DNA of 64,000 nt from Chrysogorgia sp. JL179-B06 (GCA_035772405.1 JAYKKM010000310.1:2155001-2219000), one strand, 5' to 3'. Shown: positions 26,470-37,335, counted from the first letter of the stretch. A program made the numbers and translations. Notes: generated by a model from the letters alone, not told the origin.

Positions 26470-26619
26470 CTCTCTCCTCCGCAGAGGCTTCCAATTCAGT
26501 AGAGGGGGCCTATATGTTCGTATAAGGAATGCGCTAGAGGGTAATGGGACGAGGAAACCCGCTGAAAATCGGAACGCGGGCGAGCGGAGAAACGAGAGGA
26601 GAGAGAGTTAGCCTCTGCC
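26470..26619. mobile_element. Possible short MITE abutting the large element
   Basis: ctctcctccgcagaggct at 26,470-26,490 faces ggagagagagttagcctctgc at 26,599-26,618, a short inverted pair around ~110 bp. It ends exactly where the 26,620 inverted repeat starts, so the large element may have landed at its edge. No target duplication was seen. Confidence 0.45.
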
Positions 26620-26706
26620 TAGCCTGCGTGCAGACGCTTGTATTTCCGGCGGCTGAAGGCCTATAAGCGTCTGCGCATTGGAGGACAATTACTTGTTCTG
26701 GTCACG
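26620..26706 (+). repeat. Left terminal inverted repeat of the large element
   Basis: Tip TAGCCTGCGTGCAGACGC. The internal hairpin pairs gcagacgctt (26,630-26,639) with aagcgtctgc (26,665-26,674). The first mismatch to the right repeat is at about position 79 (c versus g), and identity then continues through tggtcacg. Confidence 0.9.
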
Positions 26707-26807
26707 TGCATTTTCCACAGAAAGTTGGAACCATATGTGATTGGTTCGTTGCTAATTTATGCAAATTATCACAAAGTAGCAAAAATTATCTCGAGCACTT
26801 AAAAAAG

Positions 26808-28695
26808 ATGGCGTTTGTCGAAGCTTCAAAGTTAGATGGTGAAGATTTTCAAGATGCTCTGCGACTCGTTTGTCATTTTTTTCAAATTGATAGCCTTTTC
26901 GAAGACCAAGTTAAGGCAATTAAGGCGTTATTTAAAGGAAAAAACGTGTTCTTCTGCGCAAGTACTGGATATGGCAAGTCGATTGTGTTCCAATCGATTC
27001 CTTTGATCGCCGATGTCTTACTTGACCAAGTTATTGGAACCAGCACAGCGATTGTTATCTGTCCTTTGGTGTCGCTGATGGTTGACCAAGTAAGCAGACT
27101 GCAGGAATTAGGAATCAACGTAGCAGCTATGTTTAAAGAACAAGATGAGTCTGTGCTGACTGATGCAATGGCATCTACTCACTGTTGTTTATTTCACCGG
27201 AATCGATGTTGGGCACCAAACGCTGGGAGAAATTATGGAAATGTCAAAGCTTTGTGGAAAATTGTGTTTGTGTTGCTGTCGATGAAGCTCACTTATAAGT
27301 CATCATTAAATTAACTATAAAAGTGAAAACAATTATAGTGTTGAACTAGTTTCTGACTCTGAGCACTTTATACAGGTTCATTTATACTATTACTAAATTT
27401 CCTATATACCCGTTTCTTTCTTATTCTACAGGGGATTGCCAGGGCCAAAACCAGTTGCTTTTAGAACTTGGTATGGGAATCTTGGTAGTCTGAAGTCTAT
27501 ATTCAAAGGATTTAACCTGATTGTGTGTACTGCTACAGCAACAAAGACTACCAAGAAGAAGATCTTTGAAGTGTTAGAGCTGAAGAAAGAGGAAACAGTG
27601 ATCATTGAAAGGAGTCCAGAACATCCAAATCTAATGTGTTCAATACAGTACATTGACAATGACTTAGAACTTACCAATGTATTTGGTGATGTTATCAATG
27701 AAGTGAAGCAACATAAAGAGAAAACTACAAAGACCATTGTTTACTGCCAAACAAGAAAGCAAGCTGCAGTCGTTTTATGGAGGGCATTCAAGTTGGCACT
27801 TGGTAAATACATGTATTTTGGTGAAAGTATGTTGCCAAAAGACTGTATTGTAGAGATGTTCCATGCTGGAACACCAGAGTCTTTGAAGAAACACATTTTA
27901 AAGTCAACATGTGTTCCTGATGGTCACATAAGGGTCTTGATTTGCACCATTGCATTTGGTATGGGCATTGATTGTAAGGGTACGCATAGAGTCGTCCATT
28001 TTGGTCCCTCCCAAACTACTGAGTGCTATCTACAAGAATGTGGACGTGTTGGGCGGGATGGAAAAGAGAGTACATGCATTCTCCTTCACAATGGGCTGTT
28101 GGCTTCTCGCAGCTCTGATGACATGAAGGCATTAATAGCTTCAGAAAAATGTCGTCGAAAAGAAATTATGAGCCATTTCCCTGGTAATCATGAATTTGAA
28201 GTGGAGGGTTGCAAGTGCTGTGATGTTTGTGCTCAAGCTTGTTTGTGCTCAGGCTTAAGAGGAGAATGTGCCAAAAATCTACATCTCAATTTCACCAACG
28301 ATCATGAGTTATACCAATACAATTATCATAGAATAGTAAGTAACGAACAGAAAACATTGTTAAAATCTAAATTGCATGATTATCAACATATATTGTGCAA
28401 TGGAGCTCCAAAGCAAGTTTTGTATCCTAGTGTGGCCATGGAATTTGGTAATTTTCAAATTCTTCAAGTTATTGCTAATGTTAGTAAGCTATTTTGCATG
28501 TCTGATATTTTTAATTGTGTTGAAATTTGGCGAAGTGAGCATGCTCTTGAAGTTTTGAACATTTTGTCAGAAGTGTTTGGTGACATTGACATTAGCCAGC
28601 TCAATTTAGAGTTAGAAAACTCTGATTTGAATTACAGTGTGGACTCAGACTGGTTAGATATAAGAGATGACTCATTTAATGTAATGTTGTGTTAG
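26808..28695 (+). CDS. RecQ-like ATP-dependent DNA helicase, two exons, damaged
   Basis: Superfamily II 3'-5' helicase of RecQ type. Exon 1 starts at ATG 26,808 (MAFVEASKLDGEDF), chosen for the AAAAAG-ATG-G context and fit. It contains ASTGYGKS (motif I, Walker A) and CPLVSLMVDQ (Ia). A one-base shift near 27,200 moves the frame, after which PESMLGTKRWEKLW and VAVDEAHL (motif II, DEAH at 27,281-27,292) follow. Exon 2 (27,432-28,695) has TATATK (III), TIVYCQTRKQ (IV), VLICTIAFGMGID (V) and QECGRVGRDG (VI). A zinc-binding region CRRKEI...GCKCCDVC follows, and then a ~145-residue tail of no recognised domain. The expected donor reads ATAAGT where GTAAGT is expected, so both splicing and frame are lost. 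The gene convergently faces the DUF6589 gene. Confidence 0.8.
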
Positions 28696-29297
28696 CAAGG
28701 AAATGAGTAACTTAGATAGGTCAACAGAAAACCCTTCAGACATAAGTTTTAGAGTGGAGAACATTGCAACTGAAGCATCAGCATTAATTGTTACAGAAGA
28801 TATGGAGCTCTAAAGAACTTGTATAGAAAATTAAAAATATTAACTGATATCTGGCCTTACATCATGTACAATTAAACTATAGTATTATATATGACATGAA
28901 AATATATACAACCCACATAAATTTATTTAGAACCATTATATCAAACTTGAAATCAGAAAATGAGTTGTAAATACAGTAATCCACATTTTTACGTCAACCT
29001 TACAATATATTATACAAAACTGGTAGAGATGGCAAATCTCAAACGTTTCTGAATATCTAAGTACAAAAAGTTTGAAGTTTTTTTCAGTTTACAAAACAAG
29101 CTCTACGTGTATACTCTAAAACAAATTTCATGTGCAGCCAAATTGGATGCTTGATTGCTTGTTTCCCCAGAACATTGAGGAAAGGTTGCTGGTTTCATTT
29201 ACAACTCAGATATAATTTCTTGGTATACTAATGTAATAACAGTAGAATGCAGTAATTGTGACATCTTAGGATCAACAGTACAGTATGATATTGTATA
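28696..29297. other. 3' intergenic region between the convergent genes
   Basis: AT-rich; no exon recognised on either strand. It presumably holds the 3' UTR of the helicase gene. Confidence 0.4.
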
Positions 29298-29490
29298 CAG
29301 TAAACACCCACTAAGAACTTCAGCATTAATTTGTTGTCCATCTAAATAAATTTTTTTTTTAAAATGCTGTATCTAGCAGTTTTTGCTATAAAATAATTAC
29401 CAATAAGAACAGTTTAATAATATGAATTTTAATTAGGTAAAATTGCAGGATGTTTTAATAAACGTATGTTCTTTTAGTGGGTGTTTACTG
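29298..29490. mobile_element. 193-bp mariner-type MITE
   Basis: The inverted ends CAGTAAACACCCACTAAGAAC and GTTCTTTTAGTGGGTGTTTACTG are flanked by TA on both sides (29,296-29,297 and 29,491-29,492). This fits a Tc1/mariner-type non-autonomous element nested in the larger element. Confidence 0.75.
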
Positions 29491-30312
29491 TAATGTTAAT
29501 ACCGTAGTTTTTTTACAATTATCTGGCAGTCTTATTTAAATAAATGCTCGTTTTGTGTCCATTGATCCATTTAAACATTGCATGTAGGTCAAAATTAATA
29601 AGGAGACTTGAAGAACAACCACTAAAATACTTATAAGATCTATCTGCACAGTATTTAAAAGCATTATTACAAAGTAATTCTTGAACAATTTTCTTGAAAT
29701 CATCCAAACACTTCTTTCTCACATGTGAACCTGATCGTTTTAGTACTGCACAACCAAGATCAAAATTGTCCATCAATTGTTTGTTGATAGACAAACATTT
29801 GCAGAAACATGACTTAGTGCAGCCAGGGAATCTACATGGGAAACGACCATCTTCCAATACATCCATGCTTCACTCTTGCAATTCCTCCATCAGAGCATTT
29901 ATATTTTTTTCATTGACAATATATTTGTCAACAATTTTAAATGCCAGGTCTTTCAGAAAAATTGTTTGTGTCTCTGCGGTCGCATCAACTATATGTATTG
30001 GCAAAACTTCTTCAGGGGGAGTCTCCTCCAGGGAGGTGATCTGCAAGACATCAAGGGCGGCAGCAACTCTTGCTTCAATTTCCATTCTGAAGAATTGTTT
30101 GCATGCAGAGAAGTTTTTGTCAACTTCAGCAACAACATTTCTTCTATTGATATGGTTGCGGTCAGAAAAAAGTGTACACTTATCAGAAGATGCACTAGTG
30201 TTGTAAAAGTGATCAAATGCAACCTGAAAATATAACACAGTGCACAATATTAAAACAAACTTTTGAGATGGCAGGTATTTACAGTCGGTTTCAGATTACT
30301 TTTGACAAAAAT

Positions 30313-30454
30313 GTTGCGAAGTTTACAAATTCATCACAATCTTTGCAAGTTTGTTTAGAACTATGCCTCTGATTGGCTACTAGGATGCCAGTAGCTTGCC
30401 AATCAGAGGCGTAGTTCTAAAAGAACTTGTGATGAACTTGCAAAACTTCGCAAC
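30313..30454. repeat. Hairpin element in the intron between exons C and D
   Basis: The left arm (30,313-30,380) and right arm (30,391-30,454) pair over ~65 bp with few mismatches: gttgcgaagtttacaaattc... against ...gaacttgcaaaacttcgcaac, with an inner gcctctgattgg/ccaatcagaggc. The loop is 10 bases. Confidence 0.8.
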
Positions 30455-31243
30455 AAACTTTGTAACATCGGCTTCCCGTGATTAATGATGTCACCTGGAG
30501 CTAACTTTAATTCTTATCGTTATCAAGCACAATTTAAACTGACTGTTGAAAACACTATTTAGAAAAGGGATAGCATTGTCAAATTGCAAATTCCAACCTT
30601 GCCAGGATATCTCCCTTCAATGAGAAAACTTTTCTCTCTTTACATAGATAAAATAAGGTATTTTCACCTGTAAAAATTTCATCTGGGCATGGAAATCAGC
30701 GATTTCAAAATGAATACCCTCTTTCCGGTCATCTGCAATCTGCATCAAAGAATTTATCCCTATTTCTACTGACAATTGATCACCAATTACACCTTGGCTA
30801 GTAAAATTGCTTGTGCTCTCCATCTCCGAATCGAGGGACGTATGGATGGATTTCGTCAATTACAACTTGCATACCTTCATTGGTGTTTTCATTTTCAAAA
30901 ATCATACCCAGGAATGTCTAAATTGGTATAAGTTTAAATATGTTACTGGTACGCCAATGTAACAAAATGGACATCTACAAATAGGGGGTCCTGAAAAGAT
31001 AATTTGAAAAAAGTCTTGAAATATTTGGATGTTCTTATGGGGGTCTTTAAAGTTATAGATGTTAATATTCTTCACAAGACTTTTAAGTTAACATTCCAAA
31101 AGCAACAAAGGTTTATTCATATAAACTATTAAATATTATATAGTTTATTATAAAAGCTCATCTTTTTTCGGGGGGGGGGTCCTCCGCCAACCCTCTAACT
31201 TAAATATTGAATGGTCCCTTACAATACAAGACAACGGTATTAA

Positions 31244-31296
31244 TAGCCTGCGTGCAGATGCTTGTATATTTCGGGTGGCGATCTGCATGCAGGCTA
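31244..31296. repeat. 53-bp palindrome matching the large element's tip
   Basis: tagcctgcgtgcagatgcttgtatatttcgg resembles the left inverted repeat of the enclosing element, and the far side (gatctgcatgcaggcta) closes a hairpin. It looks like a minimal or collapsed derivative of the same end, sitting in the intron between exons B and C. Confidence 0.7.
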
Positions 31297-31326
31297 TGGT
31301 CAATTGATCTGTATCAGTAAATGGGG

Positions 31327-31486
31327 GATATACTTCATGGTAACAATACATATAGTCTCCCACCGTATTTTACGGTTATTGTTAGGGTTATGGTTAGGAT
31401 TAGAGTTACGGTTTGGGTTACGGTTGGGGTTAGGGGTATAAAAAACAGATGGAAATCCGGTCTAGTGTTACCATGAAGTATATACC
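31327..31486. mobile_element. Short inverted-repeat element with telomere-like interior
   Basis: atacttcatggtaaca (from 31,329) and tgttaccatgaagtat (to 31,484) are inverted ends around 160 bp. The interior 31,376-31,436 is a degenerate run of ttaggg/ttacgg/ggttagg units resembling the animal TTAGGG telomere repeat. Confidence 0.7.
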
Positions 31487-33082
31487 GTAAATGGTTTGCA
31501 AAATTTGGAGAATGCTCTGTTGGCACAATGATAAATACAAATAGACTTACAGTATCAGTTGGCTTGGCCATTTCCGTTGAGTATAGGTGCTTAATATGCT
31601 GAATTACATGATCGTTTAAAAACTCCAAGCAAGCGATGTTGTACACAACAATTCTAGAGACTAAAGTGGCATAGTTTTCTCCCTGCAAAACATGTTCTTT
31701 GCTGTCTGGAATGAACTTTCCATTATCCATCTCTAAAATGTTTTGCTTCGATCTTGGCTTAATACTGAGATGGTCACTTGCAGTCACCTTTTCAGACCCA
31801 TGCACGTGATTATCATTGTAAATCTTCAGCAATCGTTCGTTTTCATTGTTTACCTTCTCCAAAATATTTGCATTGTGATTGTGACCAAATTCATCCAATT
31901 TATGGGACACAAGTCGCAGAACCCGTAATCGACACAGAATTGCCTAAAATAAAATATGTACCATACATCACAAACATGATAATTTTAATCAACCCTACAG
32001 TTATGTATATTAAGTAAACAATAATATATTTTTTATACCAACCATTAATCCTGAGTGTTGAATAAAATGGTATTCAAACAGTTGAAGGACAGTCAAATAA
32101 GGTGATCTGTTCTTTAGACAGATGGATGAGGCCATACATACAGCTGGCATCCAGTATAGGTTGCTCCTTTCCAGACTGCTTTTACGAATAGAAGCTGCCA
32201 TCAAAACACTCCTGAGCAGCGGGGTTCTTTCCTTTAACTTGTGGTCGAGTTTTGTCAACGAAAAGTTCACAATGTCTTCTTTGCTCGTTTTGCGCAAAAT
32301 GCTGGGACTCTTCTTAGAGCACATATTCGAACACTCTCGGTTGATCTCTTTCAGAAACAAAAGGACAGTTTGTTCTCTGACCTTTTCACAGCGCCAAGCT
32401 GCGCGCGCGATTTGTGTGTATGTCCCTCTACACATAATTTTGCCAATGGAGCAAAGATCTTCGGGCAAAGTCCTAGTGGCTGTTTTGCTTCCCCACTGTA
32501 CTTTAACTGACACAATTGTGTTTTGGGCAGTTGAAACGTTATCCACTTTATGTTGGGGACGCCTTGTGGCCGGTGTGGAAGTTGATCGCGGTTGAAAGGG
32601 ATATACCAGTGTTGGGCTTTCGGTGAGGTGTTCAGAACAGCTGCCTACTGGCACAATGTCTGGGCAGGACGAAGTTGACTGAGATCAGCTTTCATCAACA
32701 AAGGACAAGGAACGCTTGGCTTTGCCTTTCGTTTTAACCGTAAGTCCCTTCGTTCCTGCCTTTTCGCGGTATTGATGGAGAAGTTTGTTGTCGAGATCGT
32801 CAAGCTTCTTCTTGTGGTTTCTTCTTTGTTTAAGAATACCCACGCAAGCACGGCAGATATGCTGTGAGGCAGAATGTACGACAAAGTGTAGGTCGTCGAT
32901 CTCTCTCTTTACCAAAAACTCTCCCTTATTTACAACCAAATTTCGATCCGAAGCTTTTATTAACGCTGAGAAACACAGAATGCACGCCAGAGACGCCATG
33001 AATAATAATAGCTATAATTTTATTAATTTCCTTATTGCGCAAATTATTCATTTTAATGGAATTAAAAATCCACATGACCACT

Positions 33083-33169
33083 CGTGACCACAACAAGTAA
33101 TTGTCCTCCAATGCGCAGACGCTTATAGGCCTTCAGCCGCCGGAAATACAAGCGTCTGCACGCAGGCTA
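33083..33169 (-). repeat. Right terminal inverted repeat of the large element
   Basis: Reverse complement of the left repeat, tip at 33,169. It lies just upstream (5') of the DUF6589-family gene start at 32,999, so it may contain that gene's promoter. Confidence 0.9.
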
Positions 33170-33349
33170 ACGGCACGCCTGTCAGACCAAAAACCACATG
33201 CGGATGTGATTTACCCTTAAGCAGAGATATCTGTTCAGAAAGATACAGCCTTAGATAGGAAAGAAACCACTGCGGTTCGTCCAAGACCATTTTTAGTGCA
33301 AAGTTTTTTAAACTTTGCAGTATTGTGATGAGTGACGAAAATTCACACG

Positions 33350-33381
<32 letters not shown>

Positions 33382-34955
33382 TGACCGTGTTAACATCCGC
33401 GGGGTGGCAACTTTATTTCGTGGTGTTTTGACTTCAATTTACTTTAAATATGTCTCGAATATATAAGATGAGTCCCCATTATTTTTAGAGTTAACATGCT
33501 ACTGCGCACGCACGAGCTGAATCGATTTATCGAAATGGGCGACCCAAGGAGCGATATATTCTTCTCAAAAAAGGGATTTTGTGGACTTACAGTATTAAAT
33601 ATGATGTAGGATAAAGGACTGGTTGTCTGTTAGGTGAAGACGAGCCTGGATATAAAATAAAGGTCTGATATTCAGGATATTTCTATCACGTTGTGTCATG
33701 ATTCAGCATGTCAACCGTCCGGACAAGCCGACAGGTAAGCGCAGCGAGTCTCTGCCTTTTTATAATCATAATGGAACACAATGGATACAGAATAACCTGC
33801 GAGATTATTTTGTTAGAAATTAGACTCCTGCACTTTTGTAAATCGGTCTGTAGTTTCGGTATTTACTTCGTGTTTATATTTAAGTATGACAGCATTTGAT
33901 TATTTGAAATTTTTATTGTATATTCTTCGGCTTAATAGCATTTTAGAAATACAATTGTAGATATGTTTTGGGTATTGAGCTGTTCAGCAGTCAGCACTAA
34001 TACGAGTACCGTATTACTTTGTTTTGTATTGTCGCGACTATTATATTTTGGGGGCTGTTGTGCACATACTGTAAACACAGTGTTGTACTGTTAGATTGAT
34101 TCATTTCTGTTGTTGAAACATAATTTTGTTCCTTGGCCATTTATTGGCTGTATAATTGTAGCCTTGGAGAAATTTGGTGCTGTTCCAATAATATGAATTG
34201 ACAAAATTAAGAGCATTTGAAACTGCCTGAATAATTATATTAGCCCATGTTCCTTCACTAGAGATATTAATTTTTGTGATGTAAATATCAGGCTATCAAT
34301 GTTAACCCAGGGTGGGGGAACACTGATGGGATATTGACTGATTAAATTTTTCTGAGACAGGGAATTTTTTTTTTTTTAAAAGATCGAGGGATGGGATTTT
34401 TGACACGTAAACAATAATTTTAATATTAACTACTTAATAACTGAGGTCTTTGTGGTAAAATATCTAACCGAGATCTTGCTGTATTGGCCGAGCAATAGTG
34501 GCCAAGGTTTGGTATTTTACTGTAAAGACCAAACAGCCGAGGTTTTTGAGTAGTCCATTATATGGCACTTTTTATTACAAAATCAATCTTGTATTTCTTG
34601 TTCTTTGTACTTCGCTTAATTTAACGTCATCAAAACACTGGACTAGCATTATTTTCTGTTGTTTCTTTCTTGTCTGGATGCTAAAATGTACTTTTATAAT
34701 ATTTATTGTTCATCGTCATTTAATTTATTTTCATAATTTTGCAGCAATATTTCTTATTAGGATGTTGTGTTTATTCCCAATAATCATAAGGCATTTGCCC
34801 GTGAAATTTTATCCATAGACATAGTTGTCATAATTTTCTATCCAACTTATCACCTTTAGCAACCTGCAGCTTTATAAGCCCTGCATAGCATTAAACTTAA
34901 TTTGTGTCATGTGTTATGCTACTAGGGTTTTATTTAATATATATGATACATCATT
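33170..34955. other. Intergenic, no supported gene
   Basis: A short TA tract with a GA run at 33,348-33,384; otherwise AT-rich with no exon-like segment recognised. Several open frames of 60-106 codons are composition artefacts (Phe/Ile-rich). Confidence 0.45.
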
Positions 34956-36540
34956 CTATAAAACTTTGCACTGTCCTTGGGACCTAGTTGATGTACCATG
35001 CGACGAAACGGTTTTGAAATCGTTTTCGTACAGAGTATACTTGCCGTCGACGGATGCCACTAAAACGTTACGTCGAACTTTCCAGTCAAACATAAACGTC
35101 CTCTTTACTTTCGATTCATCGAAAAGTTGCAATGTTCGCAGTTTCTTTTCCTCTACCGCACATACTAGTAACATATAGTGCAATTAGAATAAAGTCGATG
35201 AAATTCTAGACCTCTCAACTCCAACAGAAAGCAAGTCATATTTTTCACGCAGTTGTCTAAGACTTTCTAATATGTGCGAATACATCAAATCATTTGTAGG
35301 TTTCCCTGTTAGGCCCGCTTTTACTGCTAAGCGATAGCTGTGCTCTTCTTTTCAACAATTGCCGTTGCACATTACCTAAACGTATCAGTTCTGGACACAA
35401 ATCAACATTTGCATCTTTGCGGTGCCTGTATTTGGCAACATTGACAAGGACAGTACATGTGCGAACAACAGTTGCAACCACAGGGAGCCCAACTCTGACT
35501 CCTGCGATGTGTTTCTCTGTTTTCTTTATTTTATTCTATATTATGGAAATTCTGATGTTTTCATATTTAATATTGAAAGAAACCGATGCTTATGATAACC
35601 GCGGCGCTATGGCGGTAATTTGAAACTCAAATCAGCAAAAAAGCTGAAATCTGATCAGGTGGCACCCAGTGACAGCTGTTTCGAGTTCCAAATTACCGCG
35701 CATGCAATTGTCATCTCAGCTTTCAGTGATCATCACGCGTATTCACGTGGCACTGGTGAGAGCTGTTTCGAGTTTCAAATTACCGCGCGTGCAGCCGTGC
35801 ACTATTCAGATAAGCGCCGTGGTATCATAAGCATCGCTTTCTTTCAATATTAAATATAAAACATCAGAATATCCATAATATAGAATAAAATAGAGAAACA
35901 CATCACAGGCGTCAGAGTTGGGCTCCCTGTGTTGCAACACTCAGATTTCGTTCTTTCATAAGATAGTCGACGTAATGTTGAACGACATCGAATTCGTCAA
36001 CCAATTCAAGACCTAAACGCTTCTCCGCATATCTAACTCTGCAAAAGTTTAAGAAAAAACTCACTCGTTCAAGAAATGTTTTGAGTGTAGAGTTGGCAAA
36101 TTTGTTACCGCGCCCTCAGGGTTTACGGTTGCAGAGTAAAATTCTTTCAAATCGTTCATCAAACCTTTCAATGTTTCACCAAGAACGTGATAAGGCAATC
36201 GCACCACCTGAAGTAAAATAAATCTATATTTTATTGATAATTTACTTTAACATATCCAATTGAGCGAGGCGAATGGACTCTGGCAGCAGCTGCTCTTGTT
36301 CTATAAGCTCTTCACAAGCTCGGACGATATCCTTCAAACCACCGGATCTGGAAGCTGACGTGTAACCAATCTCCAGCAACATCAGGCACGGATACCTGAA
36401 CACATTCCACAGCAGCCTCGCATCTGTGGTAAGAGAACGGAACCTTCTGGTACACGCGTCATCGTCACCATACTCTTGCCTGAGCTGCGAGAGCCACCGT
36501 GAAACATGCAGCCGCTCAGATGATGCTATATAGTGGCAAT
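34956..36540 (-). pseudogene. Tyrosine-recombinase-like (core-binding) gene, fragmented
   Basis: Minus-strand pieces. 36,540-36,250 has SERLHVSRWLSQLRQEYGDD, LLWNVFRYPCLMLLEIGYT and GGLKDIVRACEELIEQ. 36,209-36,060 follows a CAG acceptor and has LPYHVLGETLKGLMNDLKEF. 36,050-35,932 has RYAEKRLGLELVDEFDVVQHYVDYLMKERNLS and continues past an inserted element into 35,471-35,290 (VRTCTVLVNVAKYRH). A frame change near 35,300 leads to DLMYSHILESLRQLREKYD. The helical block HYVDYLMKERNLSVATV is like the SAM-like core-binding part of Crypton/DIRS-type recombinases, a family inference. No catalytic R/H/R/Y set was found. 35,183-34,956 is a further open stretch (KVRRNVLVASVDGKYTLYE) that may or may not belong. 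Confidence 0.55.
35479..35931. mobile_element. 453-bp foldback element with ttgcaac target duplication
   Basis: Inverted arms of ~120-125 bp, left 35,479-35,604 and right 35,813-35,931, tips CACAGGGAGCCCAACTCTG / ...GGGCTCCCTGTG. The flanks are ttgcaac at 35,472-35,478 and 35,932-35,938. The interior holds two direct copies of agctgtttcgagtt-caaattaccgcgc, plus an inverted gcggtaatttgaaactc. The superfamily is not assigned; a 7-bp duplication fits P- or Dada-like elements among others. Confidence 0.85.
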
Positions 36541-37335
36541 GATAGATAGAAAACTTTATTTAACCACGCTGGCCCCGTCAACCGAAGCTGATTTCCACGA
36601 GAGGCATGTACATAATAAGTATTATAGTATTTAAAATTATTTACAAAATAAGATATATGATAATATAGTATTAAGGAAATTGATAGTAACTAACGTAAAT
36701 GAACTGGTGTAAAACTATTTATAGGAACATCTATTTACAATTACTATTAATGTGATTAGCTATTTTATTCCTAAAAGAAGCAATGGTTTGCTTTCCCTAA
36801 TTTCCTTCAGAATAGAATTCCAAAGGTATGCCCTGTCATACACGAAACTCTTTTTCATAATAATAATAATAATAATAATTTAATATTTATATGGCGCAAA
36901 TTCGCATATGAATATGATCAAATGCGCCTAATGCTATTTGTACGCGGTTTTGGTAGACAAAGACTACTCGAAATATCCCGAAGATTGTAGTTTGTCATCT
37001 CACCTTTATATTTGAAAAGATTAGTGAGTGATTCAGGACCCATTTTATTTAGTATTTTGTTTCATCATTTTTGCTTTAGCTTTTTGTTTTTCTGTTTTAA
37101 GTGGCACCCAGCCTAGTGCCTGCAGTCATGATAATTCGAGCAGTTCTATTTTTTCAGAGTTTTTGGAGTCGTTTGGATTGTGTTTCACCAAACACATCCC
37201 ATACTTCACAACAATAATCGAAGTATGGGCGAAAAATAGCATTATATACAGAAAGAAGAGTTTGCCTATCAGCAAATTCTTTTAAACGCCGAAGAGCCGA
37301 TATTTGAAGTTTATGAATGCAAAACTCTTTTTTTA
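36541..37335 (-). mobile_element. LINE-D, 3' fragment with short GATA tail
   Basis: The minus-strand 3' end (gcgtggttaaataaagttttc) is followed by only two TCTA units. Coding remnants read LRRLKEFADRQTLLSVYNAIF, then RPYFDYCCEVWD (37,290-37,190), ILNKMGPESLTNLF, NYNLRDISSS (37,060-36,950) and YDRAYLWNSILKEI (36,840). This is the C-terminal part of a CR1/jockey-like RT, frameshifted. An AAT microsatellite (36,861-36,882) lies inside. Confidence 0.75.

Larger units (their letters stand above)
29519..32999 (-). pseudogene. DUF6589-family transposon gene, four exons with lesions
   Basis: Exon A (32,999-32,043) starts MASLACILCFSAL with zinc-type cysteines (CILC...ICRACV). It then has VQWGSKTATRTLPEDLCSIG, CRGTYTQIARAAWR and VCMASSICLKNRSPYLTVLQ. 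Exon B (31,943-31,551) has CRLRVLRLVSHKLDEFG...NYATLVSRIVVYN. Exon C (30,917-30,668) has FLGMIFENENTNEG, VIGDQLSVEIG and EIADFHAQMKFLQ. Exon D (30,223-29,519) has AFDHFYNTSASSDK...NHINRRNV, FPCRFPGCTKSC. GT/AG sites and phases fit at A/B, B/C and C/D. Lesions are an in-frame TGA near 32,688, a one-base shift near 30,830, and an in-frame TGA near 29,872. Both TGAs sit where CGA (Arg) would read through. I know this as the DUF6589 transposon-encoded family; its chemistry is not established here. Confidence 0.75.
26620..33169. mobile_element. 6.55-kb TIR element carrying RecQ-like helicase and DUF6589 genes
   Basis: Bounded by inverted repeats at 26,620-26,706 and 33,083-33,169 that are identical over their first ~78 bp. 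Inside are a plus-strand RecQ-like helicase (26,808-28,695) and a convergent minus-strand DUF6589-family gene (32,999-29,519), with ~820 bp between their 3' ends. Each repeat contains its own inverted pair (gcagacgctt...aagcgtctgc), so each end can fold. Large DNA transposons combining a DUF6589-type protein with a superfamily II helicase fit my memory of the Academ superfamily, but that assignment is inference. No clear target duplication is seen, and both genes carry lesions. Confidence 0.8.

Noticed and set aside
32122..32595. 157-codon plus-strand frame inside the DUF6589 gene
   Set aside because: It is the antisense of exon A, whose minus-strand frame matches the family blocks.
34498..34818. 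106-codon plus-strand frame, hydrophobic, could suggest a membrane protein
   Set aside because: Phe/Ile/Leu richness follows from T-rich DNA; there is no conserved motif and no exon signals.
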